Source: Lagierella massiliensis (GTDB lineage Bacteria > Bacillota > Clostridia > Tissierellales > Peptoniphilaceae). Taken from it: 64,000 bases of DNA. Below are positions 17,323-26,976 of this stretch, one piece after another (the stretch's first letter is position 1; each line of letters begins with the position of its first letter). The stretch lies in NCBI GenBank assembly GCA_030532135.1, contig JAUNLT010000001.1, positions 139,839 to 203,838 of the forward strand, read 5' to 3'. Under the pieces are notes generated by a model. That model did no database searches and had not been told where the DNA came from. It saw only the letters and a list, made by a program, of their open reading frames with translations. Made by a program: the position numbers and the translations under genes.

Positions 17323-18951
17323 ATGAAGATTAGTTTTCTAGGTGCAGCAAAAGAAGTAACAGGATCAAATTTTTTGATAGAAACTCAAAATGAGAAATTT
17401 ATCATAGATTGTGGAATGTTTCAAGGCAATAAGGAACTTGAAGAACTCAATAAAGAAGATTTTAGATTTAATCCCAAAGAAATAGATTTTATGATTTTAA
17501 CTCATGCCCATATTGATCACAGTGGTAGGATTCCACTTTTATATAAGAGAGGATATGACAATCCAATTTATGCTACAAAGCCTACAGTGGACTTATGTGA
17601 AATAATGTTATTGGACAGTGCAAAAATACAAGAATCTGATTTTGAATGGGAGAATAGAAAGAGACAAAGAGCTGGGAAAAAACCCCTAGAGCCTTTGTAT
17701 ACAGAAAATGATGCAAAAAATGTTATGAAAAATTTTCAAGGTTGTTACTATAACGATATAATGAAAATTAATGAGAACATTTCTGTAAGATTTAGAGACG
17801 CAGGTCATATACTTGGATCCTCGAGTCTTGAACTGTGGGTTAAAGAAGGAGAAGATACTACAAAAATTGTATTTTCAGGGGACTTGGGAATGCCAGATAA
17901 GCCAATACTCAATAATCCAGAATTCATCGAGTCAGCAGATTATGTAATTGTAGAATCCACTTATGGTAATAGAGTACATCCAGAGTATGAATATTCTGTA
18001 AAAAATTTAGTTAAAATCATAGATGAAGTATCTCAAAGAGGAGGGACTGTAATAATTCCATCCTTTGCAGTAGGAAGGACACAAGAAATTATATATGATT
18101 TAAATAGTTACTACGATTATGACGATAATATTAAGTACCATAATAGGGTTCCAGTATACGTTGACTCTCCTCTTGCAGTGAGAGCTACAGAAGCTTTTAC
18201 AAAAAACTCTTACTTCTTTAATGAAAAGGCTCAAAACATGATTCGTAGTGGAGATAATATATTTGAATTTGAAAATTTAAGATATGTATCTTCTGTGGAT
18301 GAATCTATTAGCCTTAACAAGGTGAAGTTTCCTAGAGTTATTATTTCATCTTCGGGAATGGCAACAGCTGGTAGAGTTAGACATCATTTAAAACACAATT
18401 TATGGGATGAGAAAAATGCAATTGTGTTCGTAGGATATCAAGCGAATGGGTCTCTTGGACGTATACTTTTAGATGGTGTAAAAGATGTAAAAATACTTGG
18501 TGAACAAATTAAAGTAAATGCTGAAATTTACGATTTAAATGGATTTTCAGGTCATGCGGATAAGAATATGTTATTTAAGTGGATGGAAAATTTTAAAACA
18601 AACCCAAAAGTCTTTATTGTGCATGGTGAAGAAGAGGCTCAAGAAGACTTTAAAAGAGAAATTGAGACAAAATTAAATCTCGATTGTATTATTCCGTCAA
18701 TGTATGATGAAGTAACACTAAAAGCAGGAAGTCAGACAATTGATACCGCATATGAAAAGGTTAAAAATTCATTTGAGATTGAAACAGAAGTTGAAGACTT
18801 AATAAAGAATTTGAGTAGTATAAAACAAAAAGACTTCTTGGAGGATTTAAAGGGAATGTCTAATGATCAGTACTCTGAAGTAAGGAGAAAAATTCATAAT
18901 ATTCAAAATGAAATCATGAATATTTATAATGACTTCTCCCACGAAAATTAA
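17323..18951 (+). CDS. beta-CASP metallo-beta-lactamase RNA hydrolase
   Basis: 542 residues. The metallo-beta-lactamase core carries HAHIDHSGRIP for zinc, SGDLGMPDKPI and VESTYGNR. The beta-CASP insert follows with PSFAVGRTQE and SSSGMATAGRVRHHL, and the closing GFSGHADKNML supplies the last ligands. This is the CPSF-73/YSH1-like group rather than RNase J, which has a different length and C-terminal domain. The likely activity is endo- or exonucleolytic RNA processing. A C-terminal extension of about 80 residues rich in charged helices is present. Monocistronic, with hairpins on both sides. Confidence 0.88.
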   Translation: MKISFLGAAKEVTGSNFLIETQNEKFIIDCGMFQGNKELEELNKEDFRFNPKEIDFMILTHAHIDHSGRIPLLYKRGYDNPIYATKPTVDLCEIMLLDSAKIQESDFEWENRKRQRAGKKPLEPLYTENDAKNVMKNFQGCYYNDIMKINENISVRFRDAGHILGSSSLELWVKEGEDTTKIVFSGDLGMPDKPILNNPEFIESADYVIVESTYGNRVHPEYEYSVKNLVKIIDEVSQRGGTVIIPSFAVGRTQEIIYDLNSYYDYDDNIKYHNRVPVYVDSPLAVRATEAFTKNSYFFNEKAQNMIRSGDNIFEFENLRYVSSVDESISLNKVKFPRVIISSSGMATAGRVRHHLKHNLWDEKNAIVFVGYQANGSLGRILLDGVKDVKILGEQIKVNAEIYDLNGFSGHADKNMLFKWMENFKTNPKVFIVHGEEEAQEDFKREIETKLNLDCIIPSMYDEVTLKAGSQTIDTAYEKVKNSFEIETEVEDLIKNLSSIKQKDFLEDLKGMSNDQYSEVRRKIHNIQNEIMNIYNDFSHEN

Positions 18952-18978
18952 ATTTATGGAATAAAAAATAGATATTTT

Positions 18979-19009
18979 GGGATTCGAGTTTTACTTGAGT
19001 CCCTTTTCT
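18979..19009 (+). terminator. terminator before the glycogen operon
   Basis: GGGATTCGAG (18979-18988) pairs with CTTGAGTCCC (18994-19003) with two wobbles, then TTTTCTTT. Confidence 0.75.
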
Positions 19010-19073
19010 TTATGGGAATTATAAAATAATAAAATAAAAATCTAAATTAATTTTAAATATAAAATACTTTAAA

Positions 19074-19102
19074 TTTACATATAAAGGGTATAATAATATA
19101 AA
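19074..19102 (+). promoter_or_regulatory. glycogen operon promoter
   Basis: TTTACA (19074-19079) and TATAAA (19097-19102) are spaced by 17 bases. An overlapping TATAAT at 19089-19094 has no good -35. No obvious catabolite-response palindrome was found nearby. Confidence 0.5.
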
Positions 19103-19135
19103 GTGTATTTTATTTTACATAGGGGGTGGATAGAC

Positions 19136-21016
19136 ATGAAATATTTCTATGAAAACGACTTAACAACTTATGCTTATCTATTTAATCAAGGTAAGAACTT
19201 AAAAGCTTATGAATTTTTTGGAGCTCATAAGGTTTATATAGGAGATAAAGAGTATTTTAGATTTGTGGTTTGGGCGCCCCATGCAAAATATGTAAATTTG
19301 GTGGGAGATTTTAATAATTGGGACGATTTAAGTTTACCCATGAAACCAATAGGACAAACGGGAACATGGACTATAACTTTAGATAAAGTAAACACTTATG
19401 ACTCTTATAAGTACCGAATAGTAGCACAGGATGAAAGTGTTAAATTTAAAGCGGATCCCTTTGCATTTCACGCTGAAAATAGACCAAAAACTGCATCAAA
19501 GTACTATGACCTTTCAGGATATAATTGGAATGATAAGAGGTGGATGAACAAGAGGAAGACTTTAAGTACAACAGACTCGCCAATGTCAATTTATGAAGTA
19601 AATCTAAGTTCGTGGAAAAAGAAAAAAGATGGAAGTCTTTACTCTTATGTAGAACTTGCTGATGAACTTGTGGACTATGTTAAGGAGATGGGATTTACCC
19701 ATGTTGAATTAATGCCAATAATGGAACATCCCTACGACGGTTCTTGGGGCTATCAAATTTCTGGATACTTTGCACCAACTTCTAGGTTTGGAACTCCTAA
19801 AGATTTTATGTACTTAGTGGACAGATTTCACCAGAGAAATATTGGGGTAATTTTAGATTTTGTTCCAGGACATTTTTGTCCAGATGATTTTTCTTTGAGA
19901 CAGTTTGACGGAACTTCAATATTTGAATCTTCTAATTACGAAAACTCTGTAAATAGGGAATGGGGTACAGTTAATTTTGATTTTAGCAAAAATGAAGTTA
20001 GAAACTTTTTAATATCATCAGTTTTATACTGGATGGATTATTATCATATAGATGGAATAAGAGTCGATGCTGTAGCATACATAATTCACCACAGAATTGA
20101 AGGAGAAGTTGGAAATCCCAACAGTTCAAATGTAGATGTAACTGGTGTAAATTTCTTAAAGGAATTAAATTCTATAGTTAAAAAAGAATTTTTTGATACT
20201 TTTATTGTAGCAGAAGATTCATCGCCATGGCCTAATGTTACGAAACCTGTAAGTCAAAATGGACTTGGTTTTGACTTTAAGTGGAATATGGGTTGGATGA
20301 ATGATACTTTAAGATATGTAAAAATGGATCCCATATATAGGAAAGATCATCATAATCTAATTACATTCAGTTTGATGTATGCTTTTAACGAAAACTTTAT
20401 TCTTCCTTTTAGTCACGATGAAGTAGTTCATATGAAAGGTTCCATGATAAATAAAATGCCGGGAGAGTATGAAGATAAGTTTTCAGCTTTGAAACTATTG
20501 ATGATGTACTTATATGGACATCCGGGCAAAAAACTAAATTTTATGGGAAATGAAATAGCTCAATTTGATGAGTGGAATGAATGGAAAAGTTTAACGTGGG
20601 AAGTGCTATCATATGAATTGCATAAAAAATACCAAAGATTTTTTAAGGATTTAAATGTTTTTTATAGAAGAGAAAAATCTCTTTGGGAAGTGGAAGATTC
20701 TTATGAAGGATTTGACTGGATTGAAGTTGAAAACAAAGACGAATCGGTTTTCATTTTTGAAAGGTATTCAAAAGATAAAGAGTCGATAATATGTGTTTAT
20801 AACTTTACATCTGTGGAGAGAAAAAACTATCCAATTGGGGTTAGAGAAAAAGGCAATTATAAAGTTGTTTTTAATAGTTATATGAAAAAATACGGTGGTA
20901 ATTTACAAAGGAATAAACCTATTAAAACTTATTTGGAAAGCTTTCACGGTAGAAAGAACTCTTTAAGAGTTGATATACCACCATTATCTGCAATGTTTAT
21001 TAAGAAGAAAAAATAG
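19136..21016 (+). CDS. glgB: 1,4-alpha-glucan branching enzyme
   Basis: 626 residues from the ATG at 19136, supported by AGGGGGTGGA upstream; an earlier in-frame ATG at 19103 has no ribosome site. A CBM48 domain (about 50-130, VVWAPHAKYVNLVGDFNNW) precedes a GH13 barrel with DGIRVDAVAY (nucleophile Asp), VAEDSSPWPN (acid Glu) and LPFSHDEVVH. It introduces alpha-1,6 branches into glycogen. First gene of an eight-gene operon running to 31138. Confidence 0.96.
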   Translation: MKYFYENDLTTYAYLFNQGKNLKAYEFFGAHKVYIGDKEYFRFVVWAPHAKYVNLVGDFNNWDDLSLPMKPIGQTGTWTITLDKVNTYDSYKYRIVAQDESVKFKADPFAFHAENRPKTASKYYDLSGYNWNDKRWMNKRKTLSTTDSPMSIYEVNLSSWKKKKDGSLYSYVELADELVDYVKEMGFTHVELMPIMEHPYDGSWGYQISGYFAPTSRFGTPKDFMYLVDRFHQRNIGVILDFVPGHFCPDDFSLRQFDGTSIFESSNYENSVNREWGTVNFDFSKNEVRNFLISSVLYWMDYYHIDGIRVDAVAYIIHHRIEGEVGNPNSSNVDVTGVNFLKELNSIVKKEFFDTFIVAEDSSPWPNVTKPVSQNGLGFDFKWNMGWMNDTLRYVKMDPIYRKDHHNLITFSLMYAFNENFILPFSHDEVVHMKGSMINKMPGEYEDKFSALKLLMMYLYGHPGKKLNFMGNEIAQFDEWNEWKSLTWEVLSYELHKKYQRFFKDLNVFYRREKSLWEVEDSYEGFDWIEVENKDESVFIFERYSKDKESIICVYNFTSVERKNYPIGVREKGNYKVVFNSYMKKYGGNLQRNKPIKTYLESFHGRKNSLRVDIPPLSAMFIKKKK

Positions 21017-21025
21017 GAGGAAATT

Positions 21026-22165
21026 ATGAGAGCTAAGAAAAGAGTTGTCGCAATGCTTCTTGCTGGAGGGCAAGGCTCAAGACTTAAGGATTTAACAAAG
21101 AATATTGCCAAACCAGCAGTACCTTTTGGTGGGAAATATAGGATAATAGACTTTGCACTAAGTAATGCGTCTAATTCTGATATTATGGATATAGGAGTTT
21201 TAACTCAGTATAAACCTTTTTCGTTAAATGCCCACTTAGGGAATGGAGCATCGTGGGATTTTGACAGAAATAACGGAGGACTTAGAATACTTTCACCTTT
21301 CTACACAGAAGAAGGAGGAAGATGGTATGAGGGTACTGCTAATGCAATTTATGAAAATATAAATTATCTTGAATCCCTTTCTCCTGAATATGTTCTTATT
21401 CTTTCAGCAGATCATATCTATAAAATGGACTACAATGAGCTTTTAAAATACCATAGAGAAAAAGGATCTGCTGTTACAATAGCTGTTAGGGAAGTTCCTT
21501 GGAATGAGGCTTCTAGATTTGGAATATTAAATACTGATGAAGAGAATAAAATTGTTGAATTTGAAGAAAAACCTGAAAATCCTAAGAGCAATTTAGCATC
21601 AATGGGAATTTATATGTTTAATTGGCCTGTGTTAAAAGAGTATCTTACAAATGACAACAAAGATGATAACTCTTCCCATGATTTTGGTAAGAATATAATT
21701 CCAAATATAATTTCAGACAACAATCCTGTATACGCTTGGAAATTTGAAGGTTATTGGAAAGATGTGGGAACTGTAAGATCGTATTGGGAAGCTAATTTAG
21801 ATTTATTAGAAGACGATGAAAAATTGAACCTATATGATAAAAACTTCAGAATTTTTACAAAGTCCAGAGACTTGCCACCCCACTACATTTCACCAAAAGC
21901 AACTGTAAGAAAATCTCTTGTAAATGAAGCTTGTGTAATATATGGAAAAGCTTTAAATTCTGTATTGTTCTCAAAAGTTACAGTGGAAGAGGGAGCGGTT
22001 GTAGAAAATTGTGTAATATTATCCAATGTAAAAGTAAAGAAAAATGCAAAAATATACAATGCAGTTATTACAGAGGATATGGTAATAGAAGAAGAAACTA
22101 AGATTGGAAATCCAGACGGAAATAGTATTTACTTAGTTTCATCTGAAGGAATTAGCGAAGAGTAG
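21026..22165 (+). CDS. glgC: glucose-1-phosphate adenylyltransferase, catalytic subunit
   Basis: 379 residues making ADP-glucose from ATP and glucose-1-phosphate, the committed glycogen step. The N-terminal pyrophosphorylase motif [21 protein letters not shown] and the substrate block [14 protein letters not shown] are intact, followed by a left-handed beta-helix in the last 100 residues. It is 9 bases after glgB with AGGAGG. It pairs with GlgD next door, as in other Firmicutes, where GlgC is catalytic and GlgD modulates it. Confidence 0.97.
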   Translation: MRAKKRVVAMLLAGGQGSRLKDLTKNIAKPAVPFGGKYRIIDFALSNASNSDIMDIGVLTQYKPFSLNAHLGNGASWDFDRNNGGLRILSPFYTEEGGRWYEGTANAIYENINYLESLSPEYVLILSADHIYKMDYNELLKYHREKGSAVTIAVREVPWNEASRFGILNTDEENKIVEFEEKPENPKSNLASMGIYMFNWPVLKEYLTNDNKDDNSSHDFGKNIIPNIISDNNPVYAWKFEGYWKDVGTVRSYWEANLDLLEDDEKLNLYDKNFRIFTKSRDLPPHYISPKATVRKSLVNEACVIYGKALNSVLFSKVTVEEGAVVENCVILSNVKVKKNAKIYNAVITEDMVIEEETKIGNPDGNSIYLVSSEGISEE

Positions 22166-22174
22166 GAGGCAATT

Positions 22175-23293
22175 ATGCAAGATTGTATTGGTGTAATAAT
22201 AGGTGGAAAATCAAATGACAAATTCAGTTCACTTTGCAAGACCAGGCCTGCATATATGTTGCCATTTGCAGGAAGGTATAGACTTATAGACTTTACTTTG
22301 TCTAATTTGGCAAATAATGATTTATCAAATGTATTGCTATACGGTGGAAGTAATCTAAGATCCACATTAGATCATATAGGAAATGGAAAATCATGGGAAT
22401 TAAATAGAAGAAGAAATGGACTTTTAATATTTCCTGAGGTTAAAAGTTCTGTCGTAGCAGATAGTGCTGAAATCGGAATGTTCTTTGAAACATTGAAGTT
22501 TTTTGAAGATGCTAAAGAAGAGTACTTATACTTTGTAGATCCAATGGTTATTGATAAAGAAGACTTAACAGAAGCCTATGATAGGATGGTTTATGAAGAT
22601 TTAGATGTGCTTTTGTTTTATGTGGAGCAGGAAGATAGCCTTGGAAAGTATATTGGTGAAAGAAAATTAATATTTGATGAAAATGGAAACTTAAAAAAGA
22701 TTGGAACCAATTTGGGAACAGAAGAAAGTTTTCCTATGCTTATTAGAGACGGATTTATGAAAAAGGAAGTATTTATAAAGTTAGTAAAAAAATCCGTTGA
22801 AAAGTCAGATGCTAAGACTTTACTTCAAGCAATTTCAAATAATCTTACAGATTTAAAAGTAGGTATTTATAAAGAAGATACAGGAGTTGAAATTATAAGG
22901 GATTTGAAATCTTTTTACGATGCTAATATGAAACTCTTGGAACAAGATTTGTATGATAAACTCTTCTATGAAAATGGAGTGGTTTTGACTAAGTCTAAAG
23001 ATGAACCTTCTACATTTTATGGAGAAAATGCAAAGATAAATAATTCACTTATAGCAAATGGTTGTAAGATTGACGGATATGTTGAAAATTCTATAATTTT
23101 CAGGGGAGTAGAAGTAAAACAAGGGGCTGTTATTAAAAATTCCATTTTATTTCAAAAGACAAAAGTGGAAAGGGATGCTGTTGTTGTAAATGCAATTACG
23201 GATAAGGGAGCTTGTATATGCGAAGAAGTTTCTATTGCTGGATCAAGAACAGCCCCATATGTAGTAGAAAAATACTTCGTGGTGGAGAATTAA
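22175..23293 (+). CDS. glgD: GlgD, non-catalytic ADP-glucose pyrophosphorylase subunit
   Basis: 372 residues with the same fold as GlgC, but the nucleotide loop GGxGxRL is replaced by IGGKSNDKFSSLC, so catalysis is not expected. The following LPFAGRYRLIDFTLSN block and the C-terminal beta-helix are kept. In Firmicutes GlgD forms a heterotetramer with GlgC and raises its activity. Spacing to glgC is 9 bases (AGGAGG) and to glgA 1 base, so the operon is tightly coupled. Confidence 0.94.
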   Translation: MQDCIGVIIGGKSNDKFSSLCKTRPAYMLPFAGRYRLIDFTLSNLANNDLSNVLLYGGSNLRSTLDHIGNGKSWELNRRRNGLLIFPEVKSSVVADSAEIGMFFETLKFFEDAKEEYLYFVDPMVIDKEDLTEAYDRMVYEDLDVLLFYVEQEDSLGKYIGERKLIFDENGNLKKIGTNLGTEESFPMLIRDGFMKKEVFIKLVKKSVEKSDAKTLLQAISNNLTDLKVGIYKEDTGVEIIRDLKSFYDANMKLLEQDLYDKLFYENGVVLTKSKDEPSTFYGENAKINNSLIANGCKIDGYVENSIIFRGVEVKQGAVIKNSILFQKTKVERDAVVVNAITDKGACICEEVSIAGSRTAPYVVEKYFVVEN

Positions 23294-23294
23294 G

Positions 23295-24734
23295 ATGAAT
23301 ATACTTTATTGTACTTCTGAAGCATATCCTTTTATTAAGACAGGAGGACTTGCTGATGTGTCAGGGTCTTTACCCTTGGAATTAAAAACTATGGGTGAAG
23401 ATGTCAGGGTTATACTTCCCTTGTATGGACAAATATCAAACGAATATAGAGATAAAATGCAATATATTGGCTATTACTATGTAGATATTGGGTTAAGGCA
23501 TGAGTATTGTGGAATCTTTAAACTTATCCATGAAGAAGTTACATTCTATTTTTTAGACAATGAATTTTATTTTAAAAGAGAAAAAATATACGGAGAAGAA
23601 GATGATGCTCAAAGATTTTTATTTTTCTCAAAAGCTGTAACTTTATTTCCAAAAGTAATAGGATTTAAGCCTGATGTGGTTCATAGTAACGATTGGCACA
23701 CTGCAATGGTCAATGTGTTTATTAGAGACTTTGAAAGAGGAGATGAATACTATAAATCCATAAAAACTATTTTTACAATACACAATCTGAAATATCAGGG
23801 GGTTTTTAGAGCTGATGTATTAGGATTTGCAGGCTTATCACCTGAATATTTTAATGAGGAAGCACTTAAATATTATGACTGTGTAAACTTTATGAAAGGT
23901 GGCATCGTCTTTTGTGATATCTTAACTACGGTTTCAAACACCTACTCACAAGAAATTCAACATGGGTTTTATGGAGAGGGTCTTGATGGAATAATTAGAA
24001 AACACTCTTATAAATTATATGGAATAGTAAATGGATTAGATTATAAGACTTGGAATCCAAAAACAGATCCGTTTCTTAAGAAAAATTTCGATAAAGACAG
24101 TTTAGATGAAAAGTCATTGAATAAGTTGGAAATTCAAAAAAGGTATAATCTGCCACAGAATAAAGAAGTTCCTATGTTTGTAATGGTTTCGAGGCTTGTA
24201 GATATGAAGGGGCTTGATATACTCATTCACATTATGGATGAATTACTTTATTTTGAAGATATTCAAGTTATAGTATTGGGAACTGGCAATAGTAAGTATG
24301 AAAATTCATTAAAGTATTTTCAAGATAAATATCAAAATAAGTTTGCAGCAAGGATTTATTATAGCAATGACGAATCCCATATGCTTTATGCGGGAGCAGA
24401 TTTTTTACTAATGCCTTCACTTGCGGAACCTTGTGGAATTTCACAGTTGATGGCAATGAGATATGCTACTCTTCCTATAGTAAGAGAAACTGGTGGATTA
24501 AAAGATACAGTAAAGCCTTTTAATAAGTTTACAATGGAGGGAACAGGTTTTTCATTTGCAAATATTAATGCACACGAACTTCTATTTACCATAAAAAAAG
24601 CAATTGAAATTTATCAAGAGAAAGAGGTAATGAAAAAACTTAGATTATCTGCCATGTCTCAAAAAAACGATTGGGAACAGTCGGCAAAAAAATACTTAAA
24701 ATTATATAAAAGAGCCATAGGAGTCTATGAATAA
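23295..24734 (+). CDS. glgA: glycogen synthase (ADP-glucose)
   Basis: 479 residues of GT5. KTGGLADVSGSLP at about 15 binds the ADP-glucose pyrophosphate, and PSLAEPCGISQLMAMRY near residue 376 carries the catalytic glutamate region. It elongates alpha-1,4 glucan using ADP-glucose from GlgC/GlgD. Its stop overlaps the next start by 8 bases, so the phosphorylase homologue is translated in tight coupling. Confidence 0.96.
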   Translation: MNILYCTSEAYPFIKTGGLADVSGSLPLELKTMGEDVRVILPLYGQISNEYRDKMQYIGYYYVDIGLRHEYCGIFKLIHEEVTFYFLDNEFYFKREKIYGEEDDAQRFLFFSKAVTLFPKVIGFKPDVVHSNDWHTAMVNVFIRDFERGDEYYKSIKTIFTIHNLKYQGVFRADVLGFAGLSPEYFNEEALKYYDCVNFMKGGIVFCDILTTVSNTYSQEIQHGFYGEGLDGIIRKHSYKLYGIVNGLDYKTWNPKTDPFLKKNFDKDSLDEKSLNKLEIQKRYNLPQNKEVPMFVMVSRLVDMKGLDILIHIMDELLYFEDIQVIVLGTGNSKYENSLKYFQDKYQNKFAARIYYSNDESHMLYAGADFLLMPSLAEPCGISQLMAMRYATLPIVRETGGLKDTVKPFNKFTMEGTGFSFANINAHELLFTIKKAIEIYQEKEVMKKLRLSAMSQKNDWEQSAKKYLKLYKRAIGVYE

Positions 24735-26970
24735 AATGGACAAGTTTGTGTTGGCTAATAAGTTAAAGGAAGAGTTATTTACCAGAATGGCACTAACTCC
24801 CTATGAAATAACAAATGAAGATGTTTATGAAGCTTTGGTAAAAAACATCAAGGAGATGTTCGCCTATTCTTGGAGAGAGTCTAAGGGTAGGCTTTTTTCA
24901 CAAAAACAAATCTATATTTTTTCTTTTGAATATAATACAGGGAAATTTTTGAATAAAAATTTAAGGTACTTGGGAATTGAAAATACCGTAAGAGAAAGTT
25001 TAGAAATATTAGGATATAATGCTTCAGAAGTGTTTAAAATTGATAAACTTCCTTTGCTTGGAGAAGGAGATTTAGGAGATTTATCAAATTTTATATTGGA
25101 GTCGGGATGTAAATACCCCATAAAAGCTTATGGACTTAGATATGACAATGGTAGATTTAAACAAAAAATTGTAAATAATATGCAGGTAGAAGAGACGGAA
25201 AGTTGGGTTGATGAGGGGTTTCCTTGGGAAATTAAGAGAAATAAAGTAGATAGGTTCAAAGTATCTAATCTTTTTGTAAAATCCTATTCTTACGATTTGC
25301 CAATTGTAGGAAATACTTCAAAGACTATAAACACTTTAAGGTTATTTAAATCTCAAGGAGAAGGACTTTTAAATCCAATGAACTTGATTGAGGGGGAAGG
25401 TTTAATTGAATTAGAGAATTATTTTTTGACTAAAGCACTTTCCTCTTTTTTATATATGGAAGATGTTAATTACTTAGGGAAGAAAATTAGGTTGTCTCAA
25501 GAATATTTTTTAGCTGAATGTGGAGTTAGAGATATGATTAGAGACTTGAAATTAAAAGGTGTCAGAGGAGATTTTAAAGGTAAATTTAAAGTTCTTTTAA
25601 ATGAAAATCATACTTTAATTACAATACCTGTATTTATGATGGAATTTTGTAAAAATTTCAATCTATCTAAAGAGGAAACTTTGGATATAATCTGGAATAA
25701 TTTTGAGTATAGAACTTTTGAAAAACTTTTAAATAATTCAAAGATTTGGTCAAAATCTTTAATTGAAGAGGTTTGTCCGGATATTCAGGGTTATTTAGAT
25801 TTCATATTAAATAGTTTTAAAATATACCAATCAAACTATGACTACTATGACTTTAATGAACTCGTGCCAATTTTAATTCAAGATGTAAGGCCCTTGTCGA
25901 AGATGCAAAAAAGAGAGTTTGAGCAAAAAAAGCAAAAACACTTTATAAATACTAAACAATATGAAATAGATAAAAATATTTTAAATCTATCTCCTTGGCT
26001 TTGGGAAATAAATCCTAGACTATATAATATTTTAACTAAAAATTTAAAAGAAGAAATTTTAAATAAACCAAATAGTCTTAAAGATTTGACAAAGATAAAA
26101 AATAAAAATCTATTACAGGAATTAGAGAAGGTAAAGGATTTAAATAAGCTTGAAATCAAAGAGGATATTTTCAAAGAGTATGAAATTATAATTAATCCAA
26201 AGTCTATTTTCATTATGAGTTTACGTACTTTTCAAGAAAGGAGAAGACAGTTTTTAACCTGTCTTTACTTAACTGAAAAATATTTTCAGCTAATTGAAAA
26301 TTCCAATATAGATATGATAGATATTACATATTTTATAGGAGGGTTATCGGCACCTAAGTACCTAGCTTCAAAATATGTAATTGAATATATAAATATCTTA
26401 AAAGATCTTGTCAATAAAGATAGGTCAATAAAAGAAAAGCTAAAGATAGTCTTTATAGAGGATTTAGATAGGTCAAAAGTTATGAACCTCGTTAGAGGGT
26501 GTAATATAGTGGAGCAAATTTCAACTCCCGGTCTTGAGCTTGTGGGTGGAGATATTCTTAAGTATATGTTAAATGGAGCGGTTGTTCACGGAAGTACCAC
26601 AGGACTTAATTTAGAATTAAGAGAAATGAACAAGAGTGGAATTTATCTTTTTGGAAACATATCAACTGAGAGTGTAGAAGTCTTAGAAGATGATGTTTAC
26701 GATGAAGATTGTCAAAATAAGAGACTAGAAATTTTAATTCAAAAAATAAGACGTTCCAATTTTGTTGAATTGAAAGATTGTTTTGAAAAAATAAATGGCT
26801 TAATTTTAAAGTACAATGATAGTTTTAAGCTTTATGAAGAATATGATAGCTACTATAAGAGCTTTGAAAAGATGATTTTTGATTATAGAGATAAGGACAA
26901 ATGGGTTGAAAGAGCTATGGATAATATTTCCTTATGTGGAGAATTTTCTGGACCATTTGTATTGGAGTAG
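24727..26970 (+). CDS. divergent glycogen phosphorylase (GT35) homologue, catalytic motifs altered
   Basis: 747 residues aligning by eye with the whole GT35 fold: YIFSFEYNTGKFL (YxxxEyxxGr), YGLRYDNGRFKQKI (about 135-148), WVDEGFPWEIKR (160-171), VLLNENHT (289-296), SLRTFQERRRQFL (498-510) and LKYMLNGAVVHGS (611-623). Active-site differences are numerous. The glycine-rich GNGGLGRLAAC is GEGDLGDLSNF. The phosphate-site KR...YKR is RT...RRR. GTGNMKF is GGDILKY, although the PLP lysine position (612) is kept. TLDGANVE is STTGLNLE. The TNHT and VGSxxVNGV blocks are missing or unrecognisable. It occupies the glgP position in the operon and may be a pseudoenzyme or altered-specificity regulator. 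Confidence 0.8.
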   Translation: MNKMDKFVLANKLKEELFTRMALTPYEITNEDVYEALVKNIKEMFAYSWRESKGRLFSQKQIYIFSFEYNTGKFLNKNLRYLGIENTVRESLEILGYNASEVFKIDKLPLLGEGDLGDLSNFILESGCKYPIKAYGLRYDNGRFKQKIVNNMQVEETESWVDEGFPWEIKRNKVDRFKVSNLFVKSYSYDLPIVGNTSKTINTLRLFKSQGEGLLNPMNLIEGEGLIELENYFLTKALSSFLYMEDVNYLGKKIRLSQEYFLAECGVRDMIRDLKLKGVRGDFKGKFKVLLNENHTLITIPVFMMEFCKNFNLSKEETLDIIWNNFEYRTFEKLLNNSKIWSKSLIEEVCPDIQGYLDFILNSFKIYQSNYDYYDFNELVPILIQDVRPLSKMQKREFEQKKQKHFINTKQYEIDKNILNLSPWLWEINPRLYNILTKNLKEEILNKPNSLKDLTKIKNKNLLQELEKVKDLNKLEIKEDIFKEYEIIINPKSIFIMSLRTFQERRRQFLTCLYLTEKYFQLIENSNIDMIDITYFIGGLSAPKYLASKYVIEYINILKDLVNKDRSIKEKLKIVFIEDLDRSKVMNLVRGCNIVEQISTPGLELVGGDILKYMLNGAVVHGSTTGLNLELREMNKSGIYLFGNISTESVEVLEDDVYDEDCQNKRLEILIQKIRRSNFVELKDCFEKINGLILKYNDSFKLYEEYDSYYKSFEKMIFDYRDKDKWVERAMDNISLCGEFSGPFVLE

Positions 26971-26976
26971 GAGATT

